This document shows, piece after piece, positions 27,751 through 41,400 of a stretch of 64,000 nucleotides of DNA (positions are counted from its first letter, which is position 1; each line of letters opens with the position of its first letter). Source of the DNA: Sinonovacula constricta (taxonomy: Eukaryota > Mollusca > Bivalvia > Cardiida > Solecurtidae); assembly GCA_007844125.1 (NCBI GenBank), contig CM017562.1:62978010-63042009 (forward strand), given 5' to 3'. Under the pieces are notes generated by a model that did not search any database, was not told the DNA's origin, and worked only from the letters and a program-made list of their open reading frames with translations. The position numbers were made by a program, and so were the translations under genes.

Positions 27751-28092
27751 TTATAAAGGTTGCTTTCTTGATAAAAAAGGGCGAGATAAATAAGTATGTT
27801 CTTGTTTTTTTTTAATCAAACAGCAAACACATTTTATATACAGACGTTCTATTATACAAAGTTGAGTTCTTCTTAAACCAGTGTATACTGGGCATATACA
27901 AATAAAATGAAAGACATCTTCAATGTCTCTGTTATAACATAGCAAACAGTACCTGCTATCTCTTGATAAAGGATTTCCTGAAAATCGTTCAGTGTGAATT
28001 CTTAGAGAATGTGCAGAAAATCTCATTTTTGTAATAAAATGTCTTAGTTCATTTGGTAAAATATCCAAGCATGGTTCGTAGCTTGGCACGTC
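27751..28092 (-). pseudogene. LINE (non-LTR retrotransposon) reverse-transcriptase C-terminal remnant
   Basis: The complementary strand encodes 112 residues. The segment LRIHTERFSGNPLSRDSRYC leads into a zinc-knuckle-like pattern (CLLC, then H in EDVFHF, then C before PVY) and CPVYTGLR. This is the zinc-binding region at the end of reverse transcriptases in several bivalve-type LINEs. The polymerase core and the 5' part are absent, so it is a dead 3' fragment. The call rests on motif memory; C/H spacing and context support it well. Confidence 0.7.
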
Positions 28093-29583
28093 CTTTATAT
28101 TCTTATAAAATCCAATAGCTCAATTGTTCTAGAATTTAAAAATGATTTATCTCCTGAACGTCAGATTGTCTTTGCATTTAGCGTGTTATATATAGTATTT
28201 AAACTTGGTCCAACATTCTGATACTTTGTAAATGATCCACTTTTATTGAAGATACACAACGTTAAACAAACAACTAGCTTCCTTAATTTTGAATGATATA
28301 ACTGTATCATTTCTACCGACTAGTGGTATTTTACTATAACTACTTTTTATATTATTACGCTAAGCTTTGTCACAACAATGTATTAAGATGTGCAAGCTTT
28401 AAAGGAAAACGCACAAAATGACCACTTGTGTATCTTAAAATACAATGCCGACAAAAAATGACAAAACACTTTACCAATTTACCATTTTCATTAATTTGAT
28501 TTTAAAGTTAATAAAGACACCTGTTGATAAATGTTTAAACATGTTAGTTAAATATTAAATAGACAAAAACACCGATATGAGACATAAGACAAAATTAGAG
28601 AAGACCAAAGTCTTAACGCCAGTGAATTGACGAGGGTTCAACAGCTGTTAACAGAGCTCGTACCTCACTTTTCTATTGATAAACAGTGAAAAGAATGTTT
28701 ATAATTAAACTGAAGAATCAATTTCCAAATATGTCGAAAGAAAATATCTGCAACAATTCCGATAGGATGAATTAAATGATAAATTATATGCACGGGGAGA
28801 TTTTACGACCGCCATACTGCACAAATAACACAATGATTAACAACTTTTAATCAAACACATGCAAAGTGGATGAACTTATTTTAATAGGGTTGACAGAATG
28901 GGGAATTTATAATACTGTTGAGTATAACTCCTCTTTTGAATATCCAATTTTATAAAACATTTAAGTTTTGTGCAGACATGACGTGGAAATAAACAAGATT
29001 GGTCATAATCTCATTGTGTCTTCAATTATCTTTATGTGTTTAATGCAAGTAATTGAAACTTATTCCACACTTTACGGGAGATGTGTTTCAGACATGTAAG
29101 AATTAAACAGTAGGCATTTTCGTCAGCTGATTTTATCTGACTGAATTGTTTTTTAAGATAAAACTCTTGCTTTATGTTTAGCACACGAACCTTTTCATGT
29201 TATATGTATTTATATAATCACACAGAGTCTTCTCTATACCAATATATGGGACAATCACTGGCAGTGGAGGTTATTTTGCATTTTCCTAGACAATTGACTC
29301 CGTAATTTGCTTATTAACACAGTCGAAAACCGACCAACGATCTTTAATTGGTGTCTTTGTTCTCCCGTAGGATTCAGTGTTACTTCGATTCTCCTCTAGG
29401 TACATGTACATCGGGTGCAATATGACGATGGGCATCCTAATAATGCTGTCACTGCGTGACAGGTTCAGATGTACAAAAGTATGATTGATAAAGTTATGAC
29501 GTGTGTTATGTGATGGTATGATAAATAGGAAATATGACAAGACATACACATATATCAAAATTTGAACTACCACTAGACAAAGG
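28093..29583. other. No gene seen
   Basis: Probably contains more decayed LINE sequence next to the 27.8-kb remnant, but no readable coding block. A short stretch near 28,755-28,830 weakly resembles 27,160-27,240. Confidence 0.4.
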
Positions 29584-30010
29584 CACACGCGTGCGCACCC
29601 CACTCACCCATCCACCTCCCGAATCATCCCCTACCCCATTCCTTACACACGTGCGCACCCCACTCACCCATCCACCTCCCGAATCATCCCCTACCCCATT
29701 CCTTACACACGTGCGCACCCCACTGACCCATCCACCTCCCGAATCATCCCCTACCCCATTCCTTAAACACGTGCGCACCCCACTCACCCATCCACCTCCC
29801 GAATCGTCCCCTACCCCATCCCTAACACACGTGCGCACCCCACTCACCCACCCACCTCCCGAATCATCCCCTACCCCATCCCTAACACACGTGCGCACCC
29901 CACTCACCCACCACCTCCCGAATCGTCCCCTACTCCATCCCTAACACACGTGCGCACCCCACTCACCCACCCACCTCCCGAATCATCCCCTACCTCATCC
30001 CTAACACACA
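29584..30010. repeat. GC-rich 60-bp tandem repeat, 7 copies
   Basis: The unit holds CACGTGCGCACCCCACTCAC then CCATCCACCTCCCGAATC and a TCCCCTACCCCAT tail. The copies differ by a few bases and one 1-bp deletion (sixth unit). It is open on both strands for over 130 codons as 20-residue repeats (VRTPLTHPPPESSPTPFLT on plus, GVGDDSGGGWVSGVRTCVR on minus). The plus frame breaks at the 1-bp deletion and leaves the array as short random sequence. Non-coding is most likely. Confidence 0.9.
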
Positions 30011-31274
30011 TACGCACGCACACATAATATGCTCAGCGTTCAAACAGTGGTATGAACGACCGATTGGAATGCTTTAACATTGTTTGTGGAAAGTCTTTTT
30101 CTTAACACAACGTAATTTCCGATACTGTTTGTGTTAGAAGAATTTCCCTTTTTTACACTTTTAATTGAATAATCTTTAGCTTTATATAAAATAAACAATT
30201 GGCCCAACTGGTATTAAAAAGCTTTCACAGTTAGAAAAATTATCATTTCTGGTACTATTTAGAAACGGAAAAAATCCACTACAATATTTTCCTTGTGTTT
30301 ATAAAACTTCTAACAGAGAGACCTGCAGATATTTATCACACCAATCGTGATTAGCTTCAGCATTATGTGCAATAATTGTGAATGATTTTTCATCCAACAC
30401 AATCAATCAAAGTCGCCAAGATAAATGCTTGTTGTTACACCCGAGTCACAAGAGACATATGCTTTCAAAAGATGCCAGTGAAATATTCCGGTTTCTTTGC
30501 TTTGCTTCGCAATAATCATTTCATTTATTTTTTGTTTCGTTCAATGATCGAAAATGCCATTTTGGCAATCGCAATTGATTTCACTGGAAGTATATATTTT
30601 ACAGGATAGACGTATACATTAGGAAAATTTCAAATTGTAACTTGATATTTTCTAAAGATTGGATTTGTATTTTTGTCATCTTAATCAACTTACATGTATT
30701 TATTCTACTGAAATAATAATGCACTTTTGAAAGTATTAAATACGTTTGATTCAAACTTCCTTCTCTCACGTGACATAGTCATCAAACAGATATCAACTTC
30801 GTCTTTCTGCTTTGCTACTGAAATATTCAACAGCAACTTTTCCTACATAGTATATCCAAAAATGAATAACATTCGACGCATTTTCTTATTGATTTGTTTT
30901 TCAATAAAGATCTTTGGTTGTTATTCTTCTGTATTGATTAAATAATTTTGCCTGTACAACAATACATTTTTCTGAAAGTAATTAAAGTGCTTATTGTTTG
31001 AAAAGTTGTTATTAAAGTACACCCTAACTGAGAAACGGAGTAAATCCTGTACTTTATCATAAAAGAAACATGTGCTCAAGAACTGTTCTGTCCTGAAAAT
31101 TTCAGCGCACAGTTAATAAAAAAGTGCTAAAAAGAGCTGTTTGGGAGGTGTCAGTTTGCACCTGTACGCTATTGCAACTGTGCAAACAATGGTCAAAATT
31201 ATGCCGTAGTAAATCAAATGTACATCGCATTGGAAATTGGAAAGCAGTCTTCTGCAAGTAAAAACCTGTTCTAA
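30011..31274. other. No gene seen
   Basis: AT-rich. Two 70-75-codon plus frames (30382-30609, 30727-30945) have no motif. Confidence 0.5.
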
Positions 31275-31735
31275 AATATAGACGATGCATTTAGACAAGA
31301 TATCAGAGTATCTTATAAGTCTAATTATAAAACACCATCAACCTTTAAATTTACTGAACTGTTAAAAATAGAAAACACATCAAAACTAATTAAGTTATGT
31401 AAATACATCAGAGAATCATTTATCCGACGCAAATCTTTACTTACATGTTAGATATGTGACATTAAAATACAACGTGTATATTTATGTTTATACGTTACAA
31501 TTTTATTTTTTTGCTGGTTTTCCACACTCATCTTTATTATATACCTAGTTAAGTATAAGCTGTCATTTATTATTCTGGAGTTTCAACCTCCATAAATATG
31601 CTACCAAATGTATACATATATGTACCTGACTAACCAATGATTACGTGACTTACACCTTTATAACTGTACTTTGTATTATGACGGCGAGAGACTGAACACA
31701 GTCTAAGCCTTAATAAAAATGTTCTGTTCTGTTCA
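31275..31735 (+). mobile_element. LINE 3' end: last ~58 codons plus 3' UTR and terminal repeat
   Basis: From 31275 the frame reads RVSYKSNYKTPSTFKFTELL then KLCKYIRESFIRRKSLLTC to TAG at 31449. This resembles the extreme C-terminus of the same kind of LINE as the 27.8-kb fragment. A 3' UTR of about 280 bp follows. It has GACGGCGAGAGACTGAACAC, an AATAAA, and a terminal tandem GTTCTGTTCTGTTC at 31721-31734, the kind of short 3' repeat LINEs leave on insertion. The 5' side is truncated, as usual for LINE insertions. Confidence 0.6.
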
Positions 31736-34700
31736 AAGTTTAGATATTTTAATGATAAGAAATACCCCAAATATCTCGTGTTCTGCTGTTTGTGTGTAAG
31801 TTACAGGCACACTAAAATAAATATAAAAATCATAAAATAGATACTTAAAGGGATGCCATACGGTATTATAAACCGTATTTTATCAGAGTTATAAAAGTCC
31901 GCAAAACATTTTCCGCTTGTGCAAATTTCAGTGGGTATACCATAAATAGGCATTTCGCTTCAACGTGTTGCCAATAACCAGTCTAAAAAGCAAACACTTG
32001 ATGTTAAAACTTGGTATGTCTAGACCTTAATTGCACACTTCCTATTAATAATACGTGTTCTACGAATAAAGACGAGTTCAACTTTCAAGTTCAACTTTCA
32101 ACTTCAGATCTAAGAAACATTTTCATTAAATATTCAGTACTTTCTATATTTTTTTTTTTCATTTTATCTCAATTAAGGTTTAAAATAAATGCGTAAATGT
32201 GCCACATGATGTATGCAAAACTGAAATTAATTTCTACCTCTTACACCCTTTTGATCTAAATCTAAAAGTCACGAGTGTGCCCTTTCTCTCCGAACGCGTG
32301 CAGTAACTTTCCGTTAGTCAAAAAGTAATATTCTTACGCGTTGTTCATTTATAAATCTGCATTTCATGTATATCTAAATTACCTAATTTATTGAATTTCC
32401 AGTTTAAACTCATGACAATATTAATGTTATCATTTGAAGCATTTCTGGACATAATTGACGGGTATAGTCTCCTTAGGCATACATAATTGTTCCGTACACG
32501 TACTACTTCTTCCCAGGAATAACTGACCGCCAGTGAGCAAGGTCATGCAGGGTCAATCCTGTGTGCTTCCGAAATCCAGCACCGCCCAAAAATGATTATA
32601 AATAAGATTGGCTTCAGCATCGAGTGGATTTATGGTCTTGTAGTTCTAATTGACCAACTTGCATGAACTTAAATGTATCATTTATCAGTATGCACTTAAT
32701 GAAAAATGCATACCAGAATGTCAAGTTGAATATGCACTTAAAATGATCAGCCCCTTTCTTATCCCGCTTAAACAGGTATCGACATTTACAACCCGTTTAC
32801 TCTAACATTTATAGTTATCAGTATCATTGCAATGAAGCAGTTAGCGATAATAAAAGTAGAACAATCCTGTATTCAGCAAAAAAATGTGAAGACTTCATTT
32901 TGTACGAGATTCTAACGACAAAACATATTAAACTCTTGGACAAGAAAGAGCTTTCCTAATTCAGATTTTTATTTCACTGTAACTGTCGTGTGAATGAAGG
33001 TATCGCTCTTTATGGAATAGTCTTCTTAAAAAAAGAAGTTAATAGTTAGTAAATGATACACGTGTATGAATGCTATATAGAAATTGTTTCAATGAAATAT
33101 GATTATTTATTGAAGAACCAAAATAAGTCACAAAAGCGCATTTCGGAGTACTTGCACTGTGATGAATTGAACACGAACGTGAGACATCTCTCGTTTAAAC
33201 AATATCTTTTGCAAGTTTAATTGTCTTCATAAATAAAATAACATATGGTTTATTTACGTACATTTGGCTAGATGAAAGTGCGTCTTTTAATTAACAGCAA
33301 GCCATTAGAATGTTTATTGCTTTTCAAAACCGAACGAAGACAACATATGTTTATACTGTGAAAAAATCAATGAAATAAGGTCATCTGAAACAAAATAGTT
33401 CAGCCAAAGAAAAATATAAATTTATACGAGAAGTGGTGTCATGAAATAAGAAAAGGACGCCATTCCAAAGAGTATTTATTATATTATGGTGGGAGATGAA
33501 AACCTCACCGCATTTTGATGAACACAGGTCTTGGGGATGTTTATTCAAACAGCTTCGAAATTTCAATCTCTTAGCGTGAATTAATGTCCTTTTATGTCCA
33601 AAATAATTTAGTTATTGATGTTGTGGATTTGTATAATCTTTAATTGACATTTCAACTTGTGCTACACTTTCATATAAACCAATATATGAGTCTCGGCGTG
33701 AAAGAGTGTTTAGAAAGTAACTTATACTTATAAGAAGAATAAGTTCTTCTGCTTACCTGTGTGTACATCCTTTGCAATATGAAAGTTCAGAGTTTTTTCC
33801 AAGATGAGGAACATCGCCTGTGATTTTCTAGCATATATTTTTATCTTAAAAAAAACTAAATTCTATCTATTAGCAAACCTTCGGGTCCGAGAAGTCAGTA
33901 AATACACATATTTTTAATGGATTTCTCTCTCTTTCTTTCATAACCCATACACTTTAAATGTGATTACAATAAGGAAAGTCTAGTTATACGTGGAAAGAAA
34001 GTGTATCCCCTTCAGTTTAATTACATATCTGCTGAAATGTGTGTGCATGAGGAAAGTTTTGTTTGTTTTATTGAAACAATCATTTTAAAGGCCACATAAC
34101 AATCATTACATATATATGCACAACACATACGAAACTAGTTAGAGTGACCTATGACTAGCAAAATATGTCATGTGTCTGGCATTTGCCTTTTGTAATATTA
34201 AAAATATTAAATAATTCTCCAACTCATGATAACACTATGCTGTCAGATCATGGCATATTATTTGTATGTTATAAAAGGGATGGCATGTGGAAAAGGTGGA
34301 AAAGTGAATCGTCTCACTAGATACACGCAGGCTTTCTGCACAGCCGTTGGTCGGCAAGACCACTCAACACATTTCTAGAACCATGGAGTACACACACCCC
34401 ACCGCTTTATCTTTCCGAACCAATTAGCCTCCTTCTTTGAAGCCAGATAAAGCCATATCCAAACTTCCAATGCTTTTTTAAAATTCATTTTCAAAATAAA
34501 AACATTTCTACAAGCGAAGACCTTTTATAAGTCACTTATCTAATAAGCGAACCCAATCTAATTTGGATCATTAAGTATTTTAAAATTAAGATTCTGAAAA
34601 CGCAAAAACAACCGGGCAAAATATCATGTGTATAATGGCCAATAATGATTATACTCATTTTACATATATATGAAATGAAATCATAAACATCTCGTAAACT

Positions 34701-35297
34701 GTAATTCAAATTTAGTGTAAGAGGTAAGGTTTTTATTTTTATTTTATAAATGTGACTGAAAGAATATAATGGGTAACATTACTGTTGTTCTTCGTTTCTC
34801 TTTTATGAATTCTCAAATTACTGAAAGTACCATTACATAATCAGTAGTTTAAGTGACAATGCATTACTTTAGGTGTCGAATTCATCATACTGCTGTCAAC
34901 CTCATGTGACAGATGCATCATATTGTAGCGAACATTAATCGGCAGCACTTGAAAAATAGATTTACTTACCTTTTGGAGGATATAAAAACCAATTATATAA
35001 AATCAATAACTAAGGACTGCAATGGAAGTAAGTGCTGGAACTTTTTGCGTTATCCATGATGTTAGAAGCATGTCATGGTTACTCTATATGGTTACTTCTA
35101 AATTCATAATTCCTTTTATAGCAATGTTTACTTTTATAATTCATTAATGAATCTGTCTGTATACTACTGTATATATATATATATATGTATATCTATTAAA
35201 TGTAATATGATGTAAACATATTGCACTATCGCCAACTACTTTTCCTACTTTCCGGGAGGATATTTGTATTTAGGGACAGCTGAGCCATTCAACTCAG
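31736..35297. other. No gene seen over about 3.5 kb
   Basis: AT-rich spacer with no readable frame above 70 codons, no tandem repeat, and one short TA run near 35,170. Confidence 0.5.
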
Positions 35298-35427
35298 TAA
35301 ATGACTCATCACAGATTTGTTCTCACATTTACATTTGGCGTGCATGTGGATACCTTGGTCCTGTGTCTTTTCAATTTTTGTATATGTTGCAATGCTCATA
35401 GGGCTTTGTCTTATATATTCTTATTCA
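35298..35427. repeat. 130-bp dispersed repeat, copy 1
   Basis: Starts TAAATGACTCATCACAGATT and ends CTTATATATTCTTATTCA. It is nearly identical to 56991-57120, same orientation and same length, with only a few substitutions. Confidence 0.85.
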
Positions 35428-35695
35428 AAGTCAATGTCTGTCATTTCGATTCTGCCTCTTAGCATCTGAAAGTTTAAAAAAAGATCGGTTGAAGATTTTA
35501 GTAAATATTCCTACGAAAAATTGAAATGTCTTATCATATTTACAACGTAAATTAATAGTATAAAAAAGAAAATTGCCATAAGACTGGGTAACATGTTTTT
35601 CTATGTAATGGGAAATAGCAGCAGCGATCAGTATTAGTCCTTGTGATTTGTTTCACCGCTTGTCCATTTGCTTGTGACTCGCCGCTAGTGGCTGG

Positions 35696-35912
35696 CAGCG
35701 TACATGTACGTCACCCACAGAATAGAGCGTGGCATCACAAAACACAGTTCGCTTCTTTTTGGTTCCAGTAGGCTGTTGAATAAATCAACGCATCCGTGCA
35801 GTAGACCTCTCATTCTAGACTGTATGGACTCAGTGGATCAGTATCGGCTTGGAACTGTTTAATTACATATGGATACAATATTCTTGTTGGACTGTGTCGT
35901 ACCGTAGGTGTG
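35696..35912 (-). pseudogene. Dispersed repeat copy 2, frame broken
   Basis: Related to 22468-22680. On the complementary strand the start of the same peptide is recognisable (YPYVIKQF, then DTDPLSPYS). A stop and indels then break the frame. The decay shows that this copy is not coding. Confidence 0.5.
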
Positions 35913-37074
35913 TATTTATTTCTGTTTTTATTCATAATTTAAACAGCCTGACCTATTAAGAATAGAGAAAGTAAGTACTAATGAAGAGTGCGTTTTATGC
36001 AAGTTCGAACAGACAGCTCGGAAATATCAACGTGTTTTCAAGTTATTTACTTGTACATATGTTCATGAAATTGCAACGGAAGTCACAACTTAATGATTTT
36101 ATTGTTTTCTAATTGCTTGCTTTTGAACGTAAGATACAGAAAATGCAATAGTTTGAGATATTTTTAATACACGTTATTCGCCATGAACCAAAACTATACA
36201 TATTTAATCCCAATGATCGAACAGAACTACTTAAACAATTCTCTGATAGAGACTTTGGTTGTAACAAAGCTTTAAAACTTTATACAGACAGGATTTCAGC
36301 ATGTCTTTATGTCTAATAAAGTCAAATAACAAATAGTTTCTTAATTATTTAAAGAATATGCACATATATTAATTTGAGAAGGTGCTACAAGATTCCTTTA
36401 TATGTTTACAGCTGAACTTAGACGTAGGTAAACAAATGGTTATGCATCCACTTGAAAAAAATATCTTTCGATTTTTTTTCCATAATTTTGAAAAAAAAGT
36501 CTTTAAATATTGTCAAATTCTCAATTGGAGAAGATGTACGAGCCATTCTTGATTATCTTCAGCGATAATGTGCAATAATTGTCAGAGTCTTTAATCTTTC
36601 ACCAAACATCATCAATCAAAGCCGGCATCAAGGAATGTGTTACATCCGTACAACATGAATTTAATGTTTTATCAGATTCCTGTGATAAATTGCGGTTTTT
36701 CATTGCCTTGGATTTTTTTTCAATTAACGTTAATTCAGTTGTTTAAAATGCAAATTTATTTAGTTGATTTTACCACTAAGTCAAAATGAATCATACGAAT
36801 TCAATCCACAAAGCTGATGTTTGCCTGCTGTTTGCGCTATTATTTGTAAAAGTATTACACGATTTATGGATATCGACGTGTATGTGTGTGTGTTTCATGG
36901 CGATTAAAAAGAATACAAATATGCTTTCAGCGCTAAATCAAAAACATTTTCATTGATGATCTCAACAAATGGCTTCTGTATCAGGTAGGTCATTCTGTTT
37001 TTAATTTGCATTTTGACCTATGTGCTTTAAGTATATAGTAGATTGATTCAGGTATAAAGTGGATAACATAATTC
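35913..37074. other. No gene seen
   Basis: AT-rich spacer leading into the GATATC-rich array. Short TG run near 36,885. Confidence 0.5.
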
Positions 37075-38465
37075 TCCAGATATCAAATTGATAATACGTG
37101 CCATAAGATATCAAGTAGATATCAGAAGGCTTCCGACATCATATTGATATCAGAATTCAATGTATCAAGCAGATATCCGCATGCACTTCAAGTATCATGT
37201 AGATATTAGATTTTTCCTGGTTAACGAGGTTATCAGTAAGCTTAGATATCAAGTGAGTTTCATTAAATTGCTCCAAGTATCAATTAGATATTAATGTGTT
37301 CCTCGTATTAAAAAGATATCAGAATGTTTAATATATTAAATGGATATCCCTATGCGCCAAGTATCAAGTAGATATTTTAGTAATATGATGCGGATATCCA
37401 AATATTCTTCACATGCATTATGGATATCAGTATGCTTGAAATATCAATTGGTTATCAGTATGGTAACAAGTATAGTAACATTGCTTTAGTAGCAATAGTA
37501 CCCGCAAAGTTTAAAATGGATAAATGTTGCCTATCAGTATTTTTAATTTTTAAAATGGATATCAGCTCAAGGTGTTAAGTTAATATCAGAATGCCTTAGT
37601 CAAAACGTACTATAAGTATGCAGAAGAATTAAGTGGATATCATATGCTGCCCCATGTTTTAAGTGGATATCATGCTACCCCATATTTGAAGTGGATATCA
37701 TATGCTGCTCCATGTTTAAGTGGATATCATATGCTGCCCACGCTTTATGTGGATATCATATGCTGCCCAATATTTTAAGTCGATATCATAGGCTGCCCCA
37801 TGTTTTAAGTGGAAATCATATGCTGCCCAATGTTTTAAGTAGGTAACAGTAAGCTGCATTGGGAATGGAGCAGATATTCGTATACTGAACCAGATAAGTG
37901 GATATCATAATGGTCCAGGTATCAAGCAGTTATCAATATGTTAAATGGCTTTTAAAAAGGCTTTAGTTATCAGAGGGATACCATTAGTCAGCTCCATACA
38001 CAATAAGATATCAGTCTGTCCGAGTATATCGAGGGGATATCAGTCTGTCCGAGTATATCGAGGGGATATCAGTCTGTCCGAGTATATCGAGGGGATATCA
38101 GTCTGTCCGAGTATATCGAGGGGATATCAGTCTGCCTAAGATATCAAATGGATGTCAGTATGTTTCACCAAGTATCAAAATATATAGGAACTACATGTAA
38201 GTGTATTTTTGACAACCTCAGGTATAAAATGGATATCATTATGTTCCCAATGGATATTTTAATGCCAAAAATACGCCCCTAAATAGCTCACCTTAGACAT
38301 CAAATGTATATCAGCAAATGTATATCAATATACTCCATATATACAAAGGATATCAGAGCACCGCACCAAGTGGATATCAGATTAACACAGATATCAAGTT
38401 GAAATCTAAATGCCCCAAGTGTCAAATAAATGGTCATAATATTACCCCGCGAATAAAATGGATAA
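37075..38465. repeat. Old, degenerate GATATC-rich array
   Basis: GATATCA-like words recur every ~30-60 bp between diverged spacers. From 37,630 to 37,860 a ~31-bp unit (GTGGATATCATATGCTGCCC) is visible. Confidence 0.7.
38004..38135. repeat. 29-bp tandem repeat, about 4.5 copies
   Basis: GATATCAGTCTGTCCGAGTA then TATCGAGGG, starting near 38,007, 38,036, 38,065, 38,094 and 38,123 with almost no divergence. A young expansion inside the older GATATC-rich region. Confidence 0.9.
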
Positions 38466-38467
38466 CA

Positions 38468-41400
38468 GCACGCTTCTAGCATCAAAAGACTACAAACGTG
38501 ATCCAAGCATTATACAGATATCAGCATGCTTCTCGTATCAAAAGACTACAAACATGATCTAAGCATTATACAGATACCAGAATGCTTCTCGTAGCAAAAG
38601 ACTACAAACGTGATCCAAGCATTATACAGATATCAGCATGCTTCTAGTATAAAAAAACTACAAACATGATCTAAGCATTATACAGATATCAGCATGCTTC
38701 TCGTATCAAAAGACTACAAACATGATCCAAGCATTATACAGATATCAGCATGCTTCTAGTATAAAAAAACTACAAACATGATCTAAGCATTATACAGATA
38801 TCAGCATGCTTCTCGCATCAAAAGACTACAAACATGATCCAAGCATTATACTGATACCAGAATGCTTCTCGTATCAAAAGACTACAAACGTGATCCAAGC
38901 ATTATACAGATATCAGCATGCTTCTCGTATCAAAAGACTACAAACATGATCTAAGCATTATACAGATACCAGAATGCTTCTCGTAGCAAAAGACTACAAA
39001 CGTGATCCAAGCATTATACAGATATCAGCATGCTTCTAGTATAAAAAAACTACAAACATGATCTAAGCATTATACAGATATCAGCATGCTTCTCGTATCA
39101 AAAGACTACAAACATGATCCAAGCATTATACAGATATCAGCATGCTTCTAGTATAAAAAAACTACAAACATGATCTAAGCATTATACAGATATCAGCATG
39201 CTTCTCGTATCAAAAGACTACAAACGTGATCCAAGCATTATACAGATATCAGCATGCTTCTAGTATAAAAAAACTACAAACATGATCTAAGCATTATACA
39301 GATATCAGCATGCTTCTCGTATCAAAAGACTACAAACATGATCCAAGCATTATACAGATATCAGCATGCTTCTAGTATAAAAAAACTACAAACATGATCT
39401 AAGCATTATACAGATATCAGCATGCTTCTCGTATCAAAAGACTACAAACGTGATCCAAGCATTATACAGATATCAGCATGCTTCTAGTATAAAAAAACTA
39501 CAAACATGATCTAAGCATTATACAGATATCAGCATGCTTCTCGTATCAAAAGACTACAAACATGATCCAAGCATTATACAGATATCAGCATGCTTCTAGT
39601 ATAAAAAAACTACAAACATGATCTAAGCATTATACAGATATCAGCATGCTTCTCGTATCAAAAGACTACAAACGTGATCCAAGCATTATACAGATATCAG
39701 CATGCTTCTAGTATAAAAAAACTACAAACACGATCTAAGCATTATACAGATATCAGCATGCTTCTCGTATCAAAAGACTACAAACATGATCCAAGCATTA
39801 TACAGATATCAGCACGCTTCTCGTATCAAAAAACTACAAACATGATCCAAGTATTATAGAGATATCAGCACGCTTCTCGTATCAAAGGACTACAAACGTG
39901 ATCCAAGCATTATACAGATATCAGGACGCTTCTCGTATCAAAAGACTACAAACATGATCCAAGCATTATACAGATACCGGAATGCTTCTCGTATCAAAAG
40001 ACTACAAACGTGATCCAAGCATTATACAGATATCAGCATGCTTCTAGTATCAAAAAACTACAAACATGATCCAAGTATTATAGAGATATCAGCACGCTTC
40101 TCGTATCAAAAGACTACAAACGTGATCCAAGCATTATACAGATATCAGCACGCTTCTCGCATCAAAAGACTACAAACATGATCCAAGCATTATACAGATA
40201 CCAGAATGCTTCTCGTAGCAAAAGACTACAAACGTGATCCAAGCATTATACAGATATCAGCATGCTTCTAGTATCAAAAAACTACAAACATGATCCAAGT
40301 ATTATAGAGATATCAGCACGCTTCTCGTATCAAAAGACTACAAACGTGATCCAAGCATTATACAGATATCAGGACGCTTCTCGTATCAAAAGACTACAAA
40401 CATGATCCAAGCATTATACAGATACCAGAATGCTTCTCGTATCAAAAGACTACAAACGTGATCCCAGCATTATACAGATATCAGCATGCTTCTAGTATAA
40501 AAAAACTACAAACATGATCCAAGTATTATACAGATATCAGCATGCTTCTCTTATCAAAAGACTACAAACATGATCCAAGCATTATACAGATATCAGCACG
40601 CTTCTCGTATCAAAAAACTACAAACATGATCCAAGTATTATAGAGATATCAGCACGCTTCTCGTATCAAAGGACTACAAACGTGATCCAAGCATTATACA
40701 GATATCAGGACGCTTCTCGTATCAAAAGACTACAAACATGATCCAAGCATTATACAGATACCGGAATGCTTCTCGTATCAAAAGACTACAAACGTGATCC
40801 AAGCATTATACAGATATCCGCATGCTTCTCGTATCAAAAGACTACAAACGTGATCCAAGCATTATACAGATATCAGCATGCTTCTAGTATAAAAAAAAAC
40901 TACAAACATGATCTAAGCGTTATACAGATATCAGCATGCTTCTCGTATCAAAAGACTACAAACATGATCCAAGCATTATACAGATATCAGCACGCTTCTT
41001 GTATCAAAAAACTACAAACATGATCCAAGTATTATAGAGATATCAGCACGCTTCTCGTATCAAAGGACTACAAACGTGATCCAAGCATTATACAGATATC
41101 AGGACGCTTCTCGTATCAAAAGACTACAAACATGATCCAAGCATTATACAGATATCGGAATGCTTCTCGTATCAAAAGACTACAAACGTGATCCAAGCAT
41201 TATACAGATATCCGCATGCTTCTAGTATCAAAAAACTACAAACATGATCCAAGTATTATAGAGATATCAGCACGCTTCTCGTATCAAAAGACTACAAACG
41301 TGATCCAAGCATTATATAGATATCAGCACGCTTCTCGCATCAAAAGACTACAAACATGATCCAAGCATTATACAGATACCAGAATGCTTCTCGTAGCAAA

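Noticed and set aside
29506..29944. 133- and 136-codon frames on opposite strands
   Set aside because: Both are by-products of the 60-bp array. The plus frame breaks where one unit has a 1-bp deletion.
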